In this document: piece by piece, positions 16,461-28,329 of the stretch | Layout: the number at the start of each line of letters is the position of its first letter | How positions within the stretch are numbered: position 1 is the first letter of the stretch | DNA from: Gammaproteobacteria bacterium | GTDB taxonomy: Bacteria; Pseudomonadota; Gammaproteobacteria; Pseudomonadales; Pseudohongiellaceae | DNA: 36,032 nt | Direction of reading: 5' to 3' | Assembly: GCA_029244985.1 (NCBI GenBank) | Contig: JAQWQD010000001.1 | Span: forward strand, 1-36,032 | The notes under the pieces: model-generated | Told to the model about the DNA's origin: nothing | Databases searched by the model: none | The model's input: the letters and a program-made list of their open reading frames with translations, nothing else | Translations under genes and position numbers: made by a program

Positions 16461-17843
16461 ATGAAGATAATTATACTCGGAGCGAATCAAGTTGGCAGCG
16501 CATTGGCAGAGACCTTGGCTAACGAGGCTAATGACATCACCGTTGTCGATGTCGATAACGAACGCCTGCGAGTCCTCAAAGATCATATTGATATCGGCAC
16601 AATCACCGGCCAGGCTTCTCATCCTGATGTATTGATACAAGCCGGTGGCGAAGATGCCGACATGATTATCGCTGTCACAGAAAACGATGAAGTAAACATG
16701 GTCGCGTGTAGGGTCGCTTATTCTCTTTTTCAGACGCAGACAAAAATCTGCCGTATTCGTTCATCCTCCTATTTAGGTAGTGACAAGTTATTAAGCAAAA
16801 AGCATGGCATTGCGGTGGATGATCTCGTTAGTCCAGAGTTAATTGTTTCTTCTTACATTTCTCAGTTAATTGACTTGCCAGGTTCTTTGCAGGTTTTAGA
16901 TTTTGCTGATGGTCGCGTTCAACTTGTCGCGGTGAAAGCATTCTATGGCGGCCCATTAGTCGGACAGGAGATAAGACTTCTACGCCAACACATGCCTAAT
17001 GTAGAAACTCGCGTTGCAGCAATTTTTCGAAAAGACAGACCCATAATTCCAGAAGGCTCGACTGTGATTGAGGCAGACGATGAAGTTTTTTTCGTGGCTG
17101 CGCGGGAAAATATTCGAGCATGCATGGGTGAATTAAGACGCCTTGATAAGCCTTATAAAAGATTGGTTATAGCCGGTGGCGGCAACATTGGCATGAGGTT
17201 GGCAGAGAAGCTAGAAGGGCGCTATCAAATAAAAGTTATCGAACACAATCCAGGTCGCTGTACCTACTTATCTGAAAATTTGAATAATGCCATTGTTCTA
17301 CACGGTGAGGCGTCCAATCAGGAATTACTGCTGGACGAAAATATCGAAGATACCGATGTTTTTCTAGCGCTTACCAATGATGATGAAGCAAACATTATGT
17401 CTTCTTTGTTAGCGAAACGACTTGGTGCTAAAAAAGTAATGGCAATTATCAATAATCCGGCCTATGTCGACCTCGTACAAGGTCAAGGTACAGAAATCGA
17501 TATTGCGATTTCTCCACAGCAAGCAACCATAGGCAGCGTTTTAGCTCATGTGCGTCGAGGTGATGTGGTCAAGGTGCACTCGCTAAGAAGAGGCGCAGCC
17601 GAAGCAATGGAGGCGATTGCACGTGGCGACCAGGCCTCCTCAAAAGTGGTTGGAAAGGCGATCGAAGACATTGACTTGCCTGAGGGCACTACTATTGGTG
17701 CGATTGTACGCAACAATGAAGTGTTAATTGCACATGATGACATTGTAGTCGAGTCTGACGATCACGTTATTCTATTTCTTGTTAATCGAAGGGATATTCC
17801 TGCGGTAGAACGATTGTTCCAAGTAGGGTTCAGTTTTTTCTAG
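16461..17843 (+). CDS. trkA: Trk potassium uptake system, regulatory subunit TrkA
   Basis: Cytoplasmic NAD(H)-binding subunit that gates the TrkH potassium channel. The 460 residues contain two RCK units: the first Rossmann domain starts at residue 1 (GANQVGSALAETLANEANDITVVD), the second near 235 (IAGGGNIGMRLAEKLEG); each is followed by a TrkA-C domain (about 145-225 and 375-455). This tandem form is normal for proteobacterial TrkA. The partner trkH begins 6 bp downstream, so both halves of the uptake system are made from one transcript. Confidence 0.98.
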   Translation: MKIIILGANQVGSALAETLANEANDITVVDVDNERLRVLKDHIDIGTITGQASHPDVLIQAGGEDADMIIAVTENDEVNMVACRVAYSLFQTQTKICRIRSSSYLGSDKLLSKKHGIAVDDLVSPELIVSSYISQLIDLPGSLQVLDFADGRVQLVAVKAFYGGPLVGQEIRLLRQHMPNVETRVAAIFRKDRPIIPEGSTVIEADDEVFFVAARENIRACMGELRRLDKPYKRLVIAGGGNIGMRLAEKLEGRYQIKVIEHNPGRCTYLSENLNNAIVLHGEASNQELLLDENIEDTDVFLALTNDDEANIMSSLLAKRLGAKKVMAIINNPAYVDLVQGQGTEIDIAISPQQATIGSVLAHVRRGDVVKVHSLRRGAAEAMEAIARGDQASSKVVGKAIEDIDLPEGTTIGAIVRNNEVLIAHDDIVVESDDHVILFLVNRRDIPAVERLFQVGFSFF

Positions 17844-17849
17844 GCGCCA

Positions 17850-19304
17850 ATGCACACATCCATAATTATTAAAATTCTAGGCAGCTTACTTATGCTGTTT
17901 AGTTTGTTGGGCAACCTTCCTCCCATGTTAGTGTCGTTGATTTATGATGACGGCTCATTCTCTGCGTTTCTCTATTCTTTGTTGGTTATTTTCACCCTTG
18001 GAATGCTAATGTTCTTATCAGCTTCACGTACTAAAAATGATCTGGGCACGCGAGACGGCTTTCTCATTGTGACTCTTTTTTGGGGGGTGTTAGGAACTGC
18101 AGGTTCCCTTCCTTTTCTTTTCTCCTCGGCTCTTGAATTATCAATTACTGATGCCGTTTTTGAATCGCTTTCCGGACTCACAACCACGGGCGCAACAGTA
18201 ATCTCTGGGCTTGATGGTCTGCCTAAATCCATTTTGTTTTATCGCCAAGAATTGCAATGGCTGGGTGGCATGGGAATTATTGTTTTAGCAATTTCTTTGT
18301 TGCCAATGTTAGGCATCGGAGGCATGCAACTCTACAGAGCCGAAAGTCCTGGGCCAGTTAAGGACAATAAATTAGTGCCTAGGTTAGCAGAAACCGCTAA
18401 AGCGCTTTGGTTTATCTACTTGTCATTAACAATCGCTTGCGCCTTAGCCTATTGGATTTTTGGCATGGATCCTTTTGATGCTATAAGTCATAGCTTTTCC
18501 ACTATAGCCATTGGCGGTTTTTCAACTCATGATGCAAGTCTGGGCTACTTTGATAATCCCGCTATTGATATTGTCGCAATTGTTTTTATGTTCATTGCCG
18601 GTATTAATTTCGCGTTGCATTTCACTGCTTGGCAACGGCGTAGTATTCGTCATTATGTGTTGGACCCAGAGTTTCTTTTCTATGCATTTATTCTTTTAGT
18701 TATTTCTTTGATAACAATCAGTGTGCTCTATTTCTCAGATATTTACTCGGGTATGTTTGAATCCGCTATCAAAGGTGTTTTTCAGGTTGTCTCATTTGCA
18801 ACTACAACCGGCTTTACAACTGCTGATTTCAATTCTTGGCCGCTTTTTCTCCCCTATATATTATTGTACGCAGCGATCATAGGCGCTTGCGCAGGTTCTA
18901 CCGGCGGTGGTATGAAGGTCATACGTATTTTATTAATCTTTAAACAAGGATTTAGAGAAGTTCAACGCCTAATTCATCCGAAAGCAGTCATTCCGGTCAA
19001 ACTTGGTCGCAACCCTGTGCCAGACCGTATCATTGAATCGGTCTGGGGGTTTTTCGCGGTTTACGTAATGGCGTTTATGTTGATGTTGCTAGCATTACTT
19101 GCGTCCGGCTTAGACATCATCACTGCTTTCAGTGCAGTAGGTGCTTGTATAAATAACCTGGGACCTGGCCTCGCCAATGTTGCTGAAAATTATGAGCACT
19201 TACCAGGCGCTGCGAAATGGATTCTCTGTGTAGCGATGCTCTTAGGTCGTTTGGAGGTGTTTACATTGTTGGTGTTGTTCACCCCGATGTTTTGGCGGCG
19301 CTAG
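17850..19304 (+). CDS. trkH: Trk potassium uptake system, channel subunit TrkH
   Basis: Inner-membrane K+ channel subunit of the Trk/Ktr family. The 484 residues form about ten to twelve membrane segments with four pore repeats; selectivity-loop-like segments include TTTGATVI near 110, STIAIGGFSTHD near 217, ATTTGFTTADF near 318 and NNLGPGLANV near 436. Close coupling to trkA supports TrkH rather than a lone KtrB. It ends 25 bp before the convergent acyltransferase gene; no obvious terminator stands in that gap. Confidence 0.97.
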   Translation: MHTSIIIKILGSLLMLFSLLGNLPPMLVSLIYDDGSFSAFLYSLLVIFTLGMLMFLSASRTKNDLGTRDGFLIVTLFWGVLGTAGSLPFLFSSALELSITDAVFESLSGLTTTGATVISGLDGLPKSILFYRQELQWLGGMGIIVLAISLLPMLGIGGMQLYRAESPGPVKDNKLVPRLAETAKALWFIYLSLTIACALAYWIFGMDPFDAISHSFSTIAIGGFSTHDASLGYFDNPAIDIVAIVFMFIAGINFALHFTAWQRRSIRHYVLDPEFLFYAFILLVISLITISVLYFSDIYSGMFESAIKGVFQVVSFATTTGFTTADFNSWPLFLPYILLYAAIIGACAGSTGGGMKVIRILLIFKQGFREVQRLIHPKAVIPVKLGRNPVPDRIIESVWGFFAVYVMAFMLMLLALLASGLDIITAFSAVGACINNLGPGLANVAENYEHLPGAAKWILCVAMLLGRLEVFTLLVLFTPMFWRR

Positions 19305-19329
19305 CGCAAGCAATATTTAATCTTTCGTT

Positions 19330-20274
19330 CTAGTAAAATTTTTCCCCATCTGGCCGCTTGCGAAAACGTTTGTACTCCCATTGATATTGTTCTACTGCCT
19401 TGTTAACACTTTTTTCAACAGTCCGGTTTAATGCAGCCACCGATTCATCAATATTTTCACTGTAGATTTCCTTATCTGCAGCCTCGACTATAATTTGGTA
19501 GCCCTTGTGTTTTGATAACCTTTTGGCAAACCCACAAAACACTTTCGCGTCAGTTTTTTGCAATAGTTTGCTAACCAAAGTCATGGTGAGTGCTTGTTCG
19601 GTGTAAAAAGGTGCAAAGATTCCTCCTCCCTCGGGGGGGACCTGGTCCGGCAACACACCTACAATGTTACCTTGCTTAAGAGACTTCAAGATCTTTGAAA
19701 CACCTGAGCGGTTAGCTGGTACCATTTTTATGCCACTACGGGATCGTGTTCGAGTAATTAGTCGATCTAAGGCAGGCAAGTTGGGTCGCTGATAGAGCCA
19801 AGTAGAATCAAGACCATGACACATATAGAACCCGAATATTTCCCAATTACCGAGGTGGGGAGCTAGTAAAATTATGCCTCTCCCCGACTTTTGCGCTTCT
19901 ATGATTAAATCCTTGCCCTCACATTCTGCCACCATTGCCAGGCTTTTTTCCATAGGTGGGAGCCAAGTCTTACCCATTTCTAAAGCTGTCCTTGCCGTGT
20001 TAACTAGGCTGCATTTCGTAAGTTGTGCGATTTCCGACTCTGTCTTCTCGGGAAAACAGGTTCTTAAATTTTTGTCTGTCGTACTTCTACTTCTATTCGG
20101 CGAGTGATAGAGCAGATAGCCCCATGTCTCTGCCATTAAATTCAGAACAGACAAAGGAAGCCAGGCTGTGATTGAAAGAAAGCTCCTGAAGATTAAGTAG
20201 CTAAAAGTTTGAATCTTGATGATCCCGCGCGTTGATAGAAGGCCATATTGTAGAGAGACAATATGGAAAGGCAA
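19330..20274 (-). CDS. LpxL/HtrB-family lipid A biosynthesis acyltransferase
   Basis: Inner-membrane acyltransferase of the LpxL/LpxM family, expected to add a secondary acyl chain to lipid A. The 314-residue protein has an N-terminal membrane segment (about 26-50), the catalytic HX4E motif in PHLGNWEIFGFY (about 140), PDQVPPEGGGIFAPF near 212-226 and the C-terminal WEYKRFRKRP signature. The only plausible start is a TTG at 20274, since no ATG or GTG occurs before the conserved region; an AGAAG ribosome binding site is 5 bases upstream. The first codons contain a 9-bp inverted repeat. Pseudomonas has a homologue at the same place next to glyQ. Which acyl position it modifies cannot be told. 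Confidence 0.92.
   Translation of the reverse strand: MPFHIVSLQYGLLSTRGIIKIQTFSYLIFRSFLSITAWLPLSVLNLMAETWGYLLYHSPNRSRSTTDKNLRTCFPEKTESEIAQLTKCSLVNTARTALEMGKTWLPPMEKSLAMVAECEGKDLIIEAQKSGRGIILLAPHLGNWEIFGFYMCHGLDSTWLYQRPNLPALDRLITRTRSRSGIKMVPANRSGVSKILKSLKQGNIVGVLPDQVPPEGGGIFAPFYTEQALTMTLVSKLLQKTDAKVFCGFAKRLSKHKGYQIIVEAADKEIYSENIDESVAALNRTVEKSVNKAVEQYQWEYKRFRKRPDGEKFY
20243..20266. repeat. 9-bp hairpin at the start of the LpxL-like gene
   Basis: CCATATTGT (20243-20251) is perfectly inverted as ACAATATGG (20258-20266) around a 6-base loop. It covers codons 3 to 11 of the acyltransferase, so in mRNA it would form a stem just after the start codon, which could limit translation. Confidence 0.6.
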
Positions 20275-20287
20275 TTTAACTTCTGCA

Positions 20288-20322
20288 TTGAATGTCTAGT
20301 CCGGGGAAATATAATTCCGGAC
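20288..20322 (+). promoter_or_regulatory. glyQ promoter with overlapping operator-like dyad
   Basis: TTGAAT (20288-20293) and a perfect TATAAT (20310-20315) are 16 bases apart, predicting transcription from about 20322 and a leader near 88 bases. The -10 element sits between inverted arms GTCCGG (20299-20304) and CCGGAC (20317-20322), as expected for a repressor or activator dimer site. Confidence 0.55.
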
Positions 20323-20409
20323 ATTACCGAATTTTGAGGGCTATAGATTACTGACATAGAATCAAGGATAATTGTAGCTCTTTGATTTTCAGGGAAATTT
20401 GGCAAAATT

Positions 20410-21339
20410 GTGAATCAGAATTACGATCTCAAAACATTCCAAGGTTTAGTATTTGCGTTGCAACAATTCTGGGCCGACAGAGGGTGTGTTGTCTTGCAGC
20501 CTTTAGATTTAGAGGTTGGTGCGGGAACATTCCATCCCGCTACTTTTCTACGGGCGATTGGCCCTGAAAGCTGGAATACAGCCTATGTTCAACCCTGTCG
20601 AAGACCAACAGATGGCCGTTACGGCGAGAACCCAAACCGCCTGCAGCATTATTATCAGTTCCAGGTGATCTTGAAGCCATCACCAAAAGACATCCAATCA
20701 ATTTACCTAGAATCCCTGGAAAGTCTCGGCATCGATATGACCGTTCATGATATTCGCTTCGTTGAAGATAACTGGGAATCGCCTACTTTAGGTGCATGGG
20801 GCCTAGGCTGGGAGGTTTGGTTGAATGGTATGGAGGTGACCCAATTTACCTACTTTCAGCAAGTTGGCGGGCTCGAATGTCATCCGGTAAGCGGTGAAAT
20901 TACCTATGGCATTGAAAGAATCGCAATGTATTTGCAAGGCGTCGACAGTATCTATGACATTGTTTGGACAAACGGTGCCAACGGTGTGGTGACTTATGGA
21001 GACGTGTTTAAGCAAAACGAAGTTGAAATGTCCGCCTATAATTTTGAACACGCAGATACAGGGCTTCTATTCTCCTATTTTGATGACTGTGAAGCTCAAT
21101 GCAACAAAATGATTAATGAGAGCCTTGCCCTTCCTGCTTATGAACAAGTATTGAAAGCATCCCACTATTTTAATCTGCTCGATGCACGCAAGGCCATTTC
21201 GGTCACTGAACGACAACGATTTATTCTTCGTGTTAGAACCCTTGCCCGGCTTGTCGCTGAAGTCTATTTCGAGAGCCGAAAACAACTGGGCTTTCCCTTG
21301 GCGACCGAGGAATTGCGAAAGGAATTTTTAGGAAGTTAA
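20410..21339 (+). CDS. glyQ: Glycyl-tRNA synthetase alpha subunit
   Basis: Catalytic (class II) subunit of the alpha2-beta2 glycyl-tRNA synthetase that charges tRNA-Gly. The 309-residue protein is strongly conserved: [61 protein letters not shown] and [23 protein letters not shown]. Start is GTG at 20410; an upstream in-frame TGA leaves no ATG alternative. A strong promoter lies upstream. glyS follows after 5 bp. The tag gene that sits beside glyQ in Pseudomonas is missing. Confidence 0.98.
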   Translation: MNQNYDLKTFQGLVFALQQFWADRGCVVLQPLDLEVGAGTFHPATFLRAIGPESWNTAYVQPCRRPTDGRYGENPNRLQHYYQFQVILKPSPKDIQSIYLESLESLGIDMTVHDIRFVEDNWESPTLGAWGLGWEVWLNGMEVTQFTYFQQVGGLECHPVSGEITYGIERIAMYLQGVDSIYDIVWTNGANGVVTYGDVFKQNEVEMSAYNFEHADTGLLFSYFDDCEAQCNKMINESLALPAYEQVLKASHYFNLLDARKAISVTERQRFILRVRTLARLVAEVYFESRKQLGFPLATEELRKEFLGS

Positions 21340-21344
21340 TCACA

Positions 21345-23423
21345 ATGTCAACTCAAAATCTTTTAATAGAAATTGGTACGGAGGAGCTTCCGCCGAAAGC
21401 GTTAAGCTTTTTGTCACATGCGCTTGAAGAGCTAATTACAAATAGCCTCACAAGTGCTGGCTTACATTCAAGGTCTGTAAAACGATTTGCAACACCAAGA
21501 CGCCTAGCGTTGCTCGTTACCGAATTAGATATTGCCCAGAAAGATAAACAGATAAAAAGAATCGGGCCCGCGCTATCGGCTGCTTTCGAAGCTAGTGGCG
21601 AGGCCACCCCCGCTGCTTTAGGTTTCGCTAGATCCTGTGGTGTAGAAGTTAATCAACTTGGTAAAACCAAAAAAGAGGGTGTTGAAAAGCTCTCATTTTT
21701 ATCTTCTGAAAAAGGCAGCAAAACAAAAGACCTAATTCCTGACATTGTGACTCAAGCAATGAGTAAACTACCGGTACCAAAACGCATGCGGTGGGGTAAA
21801 TCTCGAGAAGAATTTGTGCGCCCCGTCCATTGGATAATTATCTTGTTTGGAAATCAGGTGCTCAATCTCTCTGCTTATGGGGTCTGCAGCAGCAATAAAA
21901 CATTTGGTCATCGGTTCCACCACAATTTTGAAATTCTAATTGACGATGCTACGGATTACGAAAAACGACTGGAAGTAACCGGTCACGTTATTCCGGATTT
22001 TGAAAAACGCAAAGAGCTTATTCGAACATTGTTACGAGAAGAGGGCATTAAAGCGAATGCGACAACCATTATCGATGAAGAATTGCTTGAAGAAGTATCA
22101 AGCCTTATTGAATATCCTGTAGCTCTAACTGGAAACTTTGATCCAGAATTTCTCGAAGTTCCTGCAGAGGCCCTAATTCTAGCGATGAAGTCCCATCAGA
22201 AATGCTTTTATTTGGTTGATGCCAATAACAAACTTCTACCTAAGTTTGTCGCTATTAGCAATATCATCTCTAAAGACCCGGCCCAGGTCATTAAAGGCAA
22301 TGAAAGGGTAATTAGACCGAGACTAGCCGACGCCAGATTCTTCTTTGAGAAAGACAAAGAGTCGACTCTCGCTTCACGAATGGAACCTCTTGGGGCAATC
22401 GTGTTTCAGGATAAATTAGGCTCTATTTTCGATAAGTCAAAAAGAATGGCATCTCTTGCTAAAGCGATTGCTATTGAATTGGGTGCGGAAGAAGCACTGT
22501 GTGAACGCGCTGCTTTGCTTTCGAAATGCGATTTAATTACCAATATGGTTGGTGAGTTTGCTGACCTTCAAGGTCTTATGGGAGCTTACTATGCCAGAAA
22601 CGATGGTGAGCCAATTGAAGTATGTGAAGCTCTTCATGAACAATATCTACCCAGATTTGCCGGAGATAAATTACCAGAATCCACTACAGGAGCTATCCTT
22701 GCTATTGCAGACAAGCTGGATACGATGGTGGGTCTGTTTGGCATTGGGCAACCGCCTACTGGCTCAAAAGACCCCTTTGCATTGCGGCGTTCAGCCATCG
22801 GAATCTTAAGAATACTTGTCGAGAGAGAGCTTGATCTAAATATCATGAAAGCCATTAGCGCATCTATTGCAGCTCATGGTGATACTAGCTTTCAGGTCGA
22901 TACTGCCGAACTCGTATTTAATTTCTTATTAGAGAGGTTTAGAGCCTGGTACCAGGAATCAGGAATTAGCAGTGGCGTTTTTCAATCTGTATTTGTCATT
23001 AAGCCACAGCGGCCCTTGGATTTTTATCATCGCATTCAAGCCGTTAATAGCTTTAACAAATTATCAGAAGCAGTTGCATTATCGGCTGCAAATAAACGCG
23101 TATCAAACTTGTTGTCAAAACAGGAAATAGTTTCGGAGCCTAGAAACTGCAATGTGGATTTGTTGGTAGAGCCTTCTGAAAAGGTTTTACATGAGGCCAT
23201 ACAAGATAAAATGCTGGAGGTGGGTCCGTTATTTGAGGAAGGAAATTACACAGCTGGGCTCCAATCTCTTTCTACGTTAAAACAATCTGTTGATGTGTTT
23301 TTTGATAATGTTCTTGTTATGCATGAAGACGAGAGAATCCGAGCAAACAGGCTAGCTTTACTGCAAGAATTAAGAGCCTTATTTTTGCTTACTGCTGATA
23401 TTTCTTATTTACATAGTAACTGA
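21345..23423 (+). CDS. glyS: Glycyl-tRNA synthetase beta subunit
   Basis: The 692-residue beta subunit binds tRNA-Gly and is needed for the activity of GlyQ. It begins with LLIEIGTEELPPKAL, contains RRLALLV, MRWGKSREEFVRPVHWI, KSHQKCFYLVDANNKLLPKFVAISNI and DARFFFEKDKE, and ends in an anticodon-binding-like alpha-helical domain. Length matches the family. It lies 5 bp after glyQ and 10 bp before gmhB, in one operon with plsC. Confidence 0.98.
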   Translation: MSTQNLLIEIGTEELPPKALSFLSHALEELITNSLTSAGLHSRSVKRFATPRRLALLVTELDIAQKDKQIKRIGPALSAAFEASGEATPAALGFARSCGVEVNQLGKTKKEGVEKLSFLSSEKGSKTKDLIPDIVTQAMSKLPVPKRMRWGKSREEFVRPVHWIIILFGNQVLNLSAYGVCSSNKTFGHRFHHNFEILIDDATDYEKRLEVTGHVIPDFEKRKELIRTLLREEGIKANATTIIDEELLEEVSSLIEYPVALTGNFDPEFLEVPAEALILAMKSHQKCFYLVDANNKLLPKFVAISNIISKDPAQVIKGNERVIRPRLADARFFFEKDKESTLASRMEPLGAIVFQDKLGSIFDKSKRMASLAKAIAIELGAEEALCERAALLSKCDLITNMVGEFADLQGLMGAYYARNDGEPIEVCEALHEQYLPRFAGDKLPESTTGAILAIADKLDTMVGLFGIGQPPTGSKDPFALRRSAIGILRILVERELDLNIMKAISASIAAHGDTSFQVDTAELVFNFLLERFRAWYQESGISSGVFQSVFVIKPQRPLDFYHRIQAVNSFNKLSEAVALSAANKRVSNLLSKQEIVSEPRNCNVDLLVEPSEKVLHEAIQDKMLEVGPLFEEGNYTAGLQSLSTLKQSVDVFFDNVLVMHEDERIRANRLALLQELRALFLLTADISYLHSN

Positions 23424-23433
23424 TTTTAAGAGG

Positions 23434-23997
23434 ATGGCTTTGGCGTCTTTAAAAACAATTGTGCTTGATAGAGACGGAGTTATAAATCAGGATTCGGTTG
23501 AATATGTTAAATCTAATGAAGAGTGGGTTCCTATAGCTGGCAGCATTGAAGCTATAGCCTCATTGCATTTAGCGGGTTACAGAGTGCTTATTGCTACTAA
23601 TCAATCTGGTCTCGCCAGAGGGCTATTTGATGAATACAGTCTGGCAAAAATTCATCAGAAGCTTTGTACTATTGTTGAAGAGGCTGGTGGTTTTGTATCA
23701 GGTATTTTCTATTGCCCACATTTGCCTGATGATAACTGTGATTGTAGAAAACCCAGAACAGGATTGCTCGCGCAGGCAGAAAAAGAGTTCGGCTGTTCTT
23801 TAAAAGGTTCTTATTTTGTAGGTGATAGTTTAAGGGATCTTTTGGCTGGCAGGGCATTTGGTATGAGGCCGATGCTTGTTCGCACTGGAAATGGGCTTAC
23901 TACAATAAAAGAGCTAAAAGGAACAGACTTGGTAGACGTCCCTATTTTTGATAATTTATTAAGCGCAACTCAAAACATACTCTCTATCATCGAATAA
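23434..23997 (+). CDS. gmhB: D-glycero-D-manno-heptose 1,7-bisphosphate phosphatase
   Basis: HAD-family phosphatase that removes the C7 phosphate during synthesis of ADP-heptose for the LPS core. The 187-residue protein has the HAD nucleophile motif LDRDGVINQDS, ATNQSGLARG, the zinc-binding cluster CPHLPDDNCDCRKP that marks GmhB, and FVGDSLRDL. The ATG at 23434 directly abuts the AAGAGG ribosome binding site (23428-23433), which is too close; the in-frame TTG at 23440, 6 bases away, may be the true start and would remove two residues. It sits between glyS and plsC, as in Pseudomonas. Confidence 0.95.
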   Translation: MALASLKTIVLDRDGVINQDSVEYVKSNEEWVPIAGSIEAIASLHLAGYRVLIATNQSGLARGLFDEYSLAKIHQKLCTIVEEAGGFVSGIFYCPHLPDDNCDCRKPRTGLLAQAEKEFGCSLKGSYFVGDSLRDLLAGRAFGMRPMLVRTGNGLTTIKELKGTDLVDVPIFDNLLSATQNILSIIE

Positions 23998-24001
23998 ACT
24001 A

Positions 24002-27177
<3,176 letters not shown>

Positions 27178-27178
27178 C

Positions 27179-27209
27179 TAATTTATCTACCAAAATATTG
27201 GATAAATTA
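27179..27209. repeat. Inverted repeat in the recF-gyrB spacer
   Basis: TAATTTATC (27179-27187) is perfectly inverted as GATAAATTA (27201-27209), with a 13-base spacer. It sits 37 bases before gyrB. It has no following T run on the minus strand, so it looks more like an operator or leader hairpin than a terminator. Confidence 0.55.
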
Positions 27210-27217
27210 ACGAAAAA

Positions 27218-28300
27218 TCAATCCTTTATTGTACCACGTTCCACGTGGAACGTGGTCATTTCAGGAGGGCATTGCAGACAACTTTCAACAGAAGACCTTT
27301 CTACACAAGTGACAAATAGCTGACCATCCAGGCTTATCAACATATCAAGAATTTTGGCGCGATTATCACGATCAAGCTCAGCCGGAAGATCATCCACTAG
27401 GTAAATGCACTGCTCGCCTATCGCTGAAGCAAAGAGCATTCCTTGCGTAATTTTCAATGCGCTTACAAGCACCTTTTGCTGGCCTCGGGATAGCAGATCT
27501 ATTGCTGGAACAGAACCGGTCTTGACGACTATATCAGCCCGATGCGGCCCAATTTGGGTTGAGCCATATTTTAAATCTTGCTGCCGGGCGGCAGCGAGCA
27601 AATCAGTGAGCTCAAAACCTAAGTCCCAGCCTCTGTGATATTCTAGATCTACTGCTAATCCGTCTTGGCCAACGAGGGAGCCGTAGACTTTTTTAAAGGC
27701 GGGAATAAACTGCTGAAAATAGCGCATTCTCGCATCATCGACTGCGTGTGCAGCTTCGCATAGCTTGCTGTCCCATGCGCGCAGCTGGGATTCATCAGGG
27801 CTCTTCTCTTTTAGGAGCAAATTTCTATTTGCAATACATTTTCGACTTTTTCGCCATTCATTAAGGAAGCCATGTTCCACGTGAAACACACCCCAATCTA
27901 AAAATCGCCTTCTCGCTTTTGGCCCGCCCTCAAGAAGTAAAAACGAGCTCGAATCCAGAACTTGGATTGGTAGACGTCTTGCAACGCTATCCCAGTTTTT
28001 TTGGTTTTCAGCGTCTAGTCTGAGTTTATAGCTCTGTCGTCTTGGTTTAACTAATCCTACCCGATTCCCTGTCTGTGTTTCTGCGTAGATCGAGAGCTCT
28101 TGCTTACCTTCTGAAGTTACAGTCCCAGTTTTACTACTCCGAAAAGATCGGCCCATTGCTAGTAGATTAATCGCTTCAAGGATGCTGGTCTTGCCGCTGC
28201 CGTTTTCCCCATAGATTAGATTCAATTTTGGACCCAAGCATAGCTCCGCATACTCGATGTTTCGGATCGAACATATTTTGAGCATTGTTAGAGAGCTCAT
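27218..28300 (-). CDS. recF: DNA replication and repair protein RecF
   Basis: SMC-like ATPase that, with RecO and RecR, helps load RecA at gaps and stalled forks. The 360-residue protein has Walker A GENGSGKTS (about 31-39), the conserved FLDWGVFHVEHGF segment (about 132-144), the ABC-like signature LLSRGQQKVL (about 268) and Walker B YLVDDLPAELD (about 304). ATG at 28300, with 29 bp from dnaN. The DNA coding VFHVEH and TFHVER forms two parS-like ParB sites (27873-27888 and 27237-27252), so this gene appears to double as a centromere. Confidence 0.98.
   Translation of the reverse strand: MSSLTMLKICSIRNIEYAELCLGPKLNLIYGENGSGKTSILEAINLLAMGRSFRSSKTGTVTSEGKQELSIYAETQTGNRVGLVKPRRQSYKLRLDAENQKNWDSVARRLPIQVLDSSSFLLLEGGPKARRRFLDWGVFHVEHGFLNEWRKSRKCIANRNLLLKEKSPDESQLRAWDSKLCEAAHAVDDARMRYFQQFIPAFKKVYGSLVGQDGLAVDLEYHRGWDLGFELTDLLAAARQQDLKYGSTQIGPHRADIVVKTGSVPAIDLLSRGQQKVLVSALKITQGMLFASAIGEQCIYLVDDLPAELDRDNRAKILDMLISLDGQLFVTCVERSSVESCLQCPPEMTTFHVERGTIKD
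27237..27252. promoter_or_regulatory. parS: parS site (ParB binding), 3' end of recF
   Basis: CGTTCCACGTGGAACG matches the pseudomonad parS palindrome TGTTCCACGTGGAACA except at the outermost base on each side. The dyad continues outward to a perfect 24-base palindrome (27233-27256). It encodes TTFHVERG near the RecF C-terminus and is 3.8 kb from the probable oriC. Confidence 0.75.
27873..27888. promoter_or_regulatory. parS: parS site (ParB binding), inside recF
   Basis: TGTTCCACGTGAAACA differs from the perfect parS palindromes TGTTTCACGTGAAACA and TGTTCCACGTGGAACA at one position each, and both half-sites are full matches to known variants. It encodes VFHVEH in RecF, lies exactly 636 bp from the other site and 3.1 kb from the probable oriC. 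Confidence 0.85.
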
Positions 28301-28329
28301 GGATGAAGAGCGGCGTTAGCCAGATGAAA

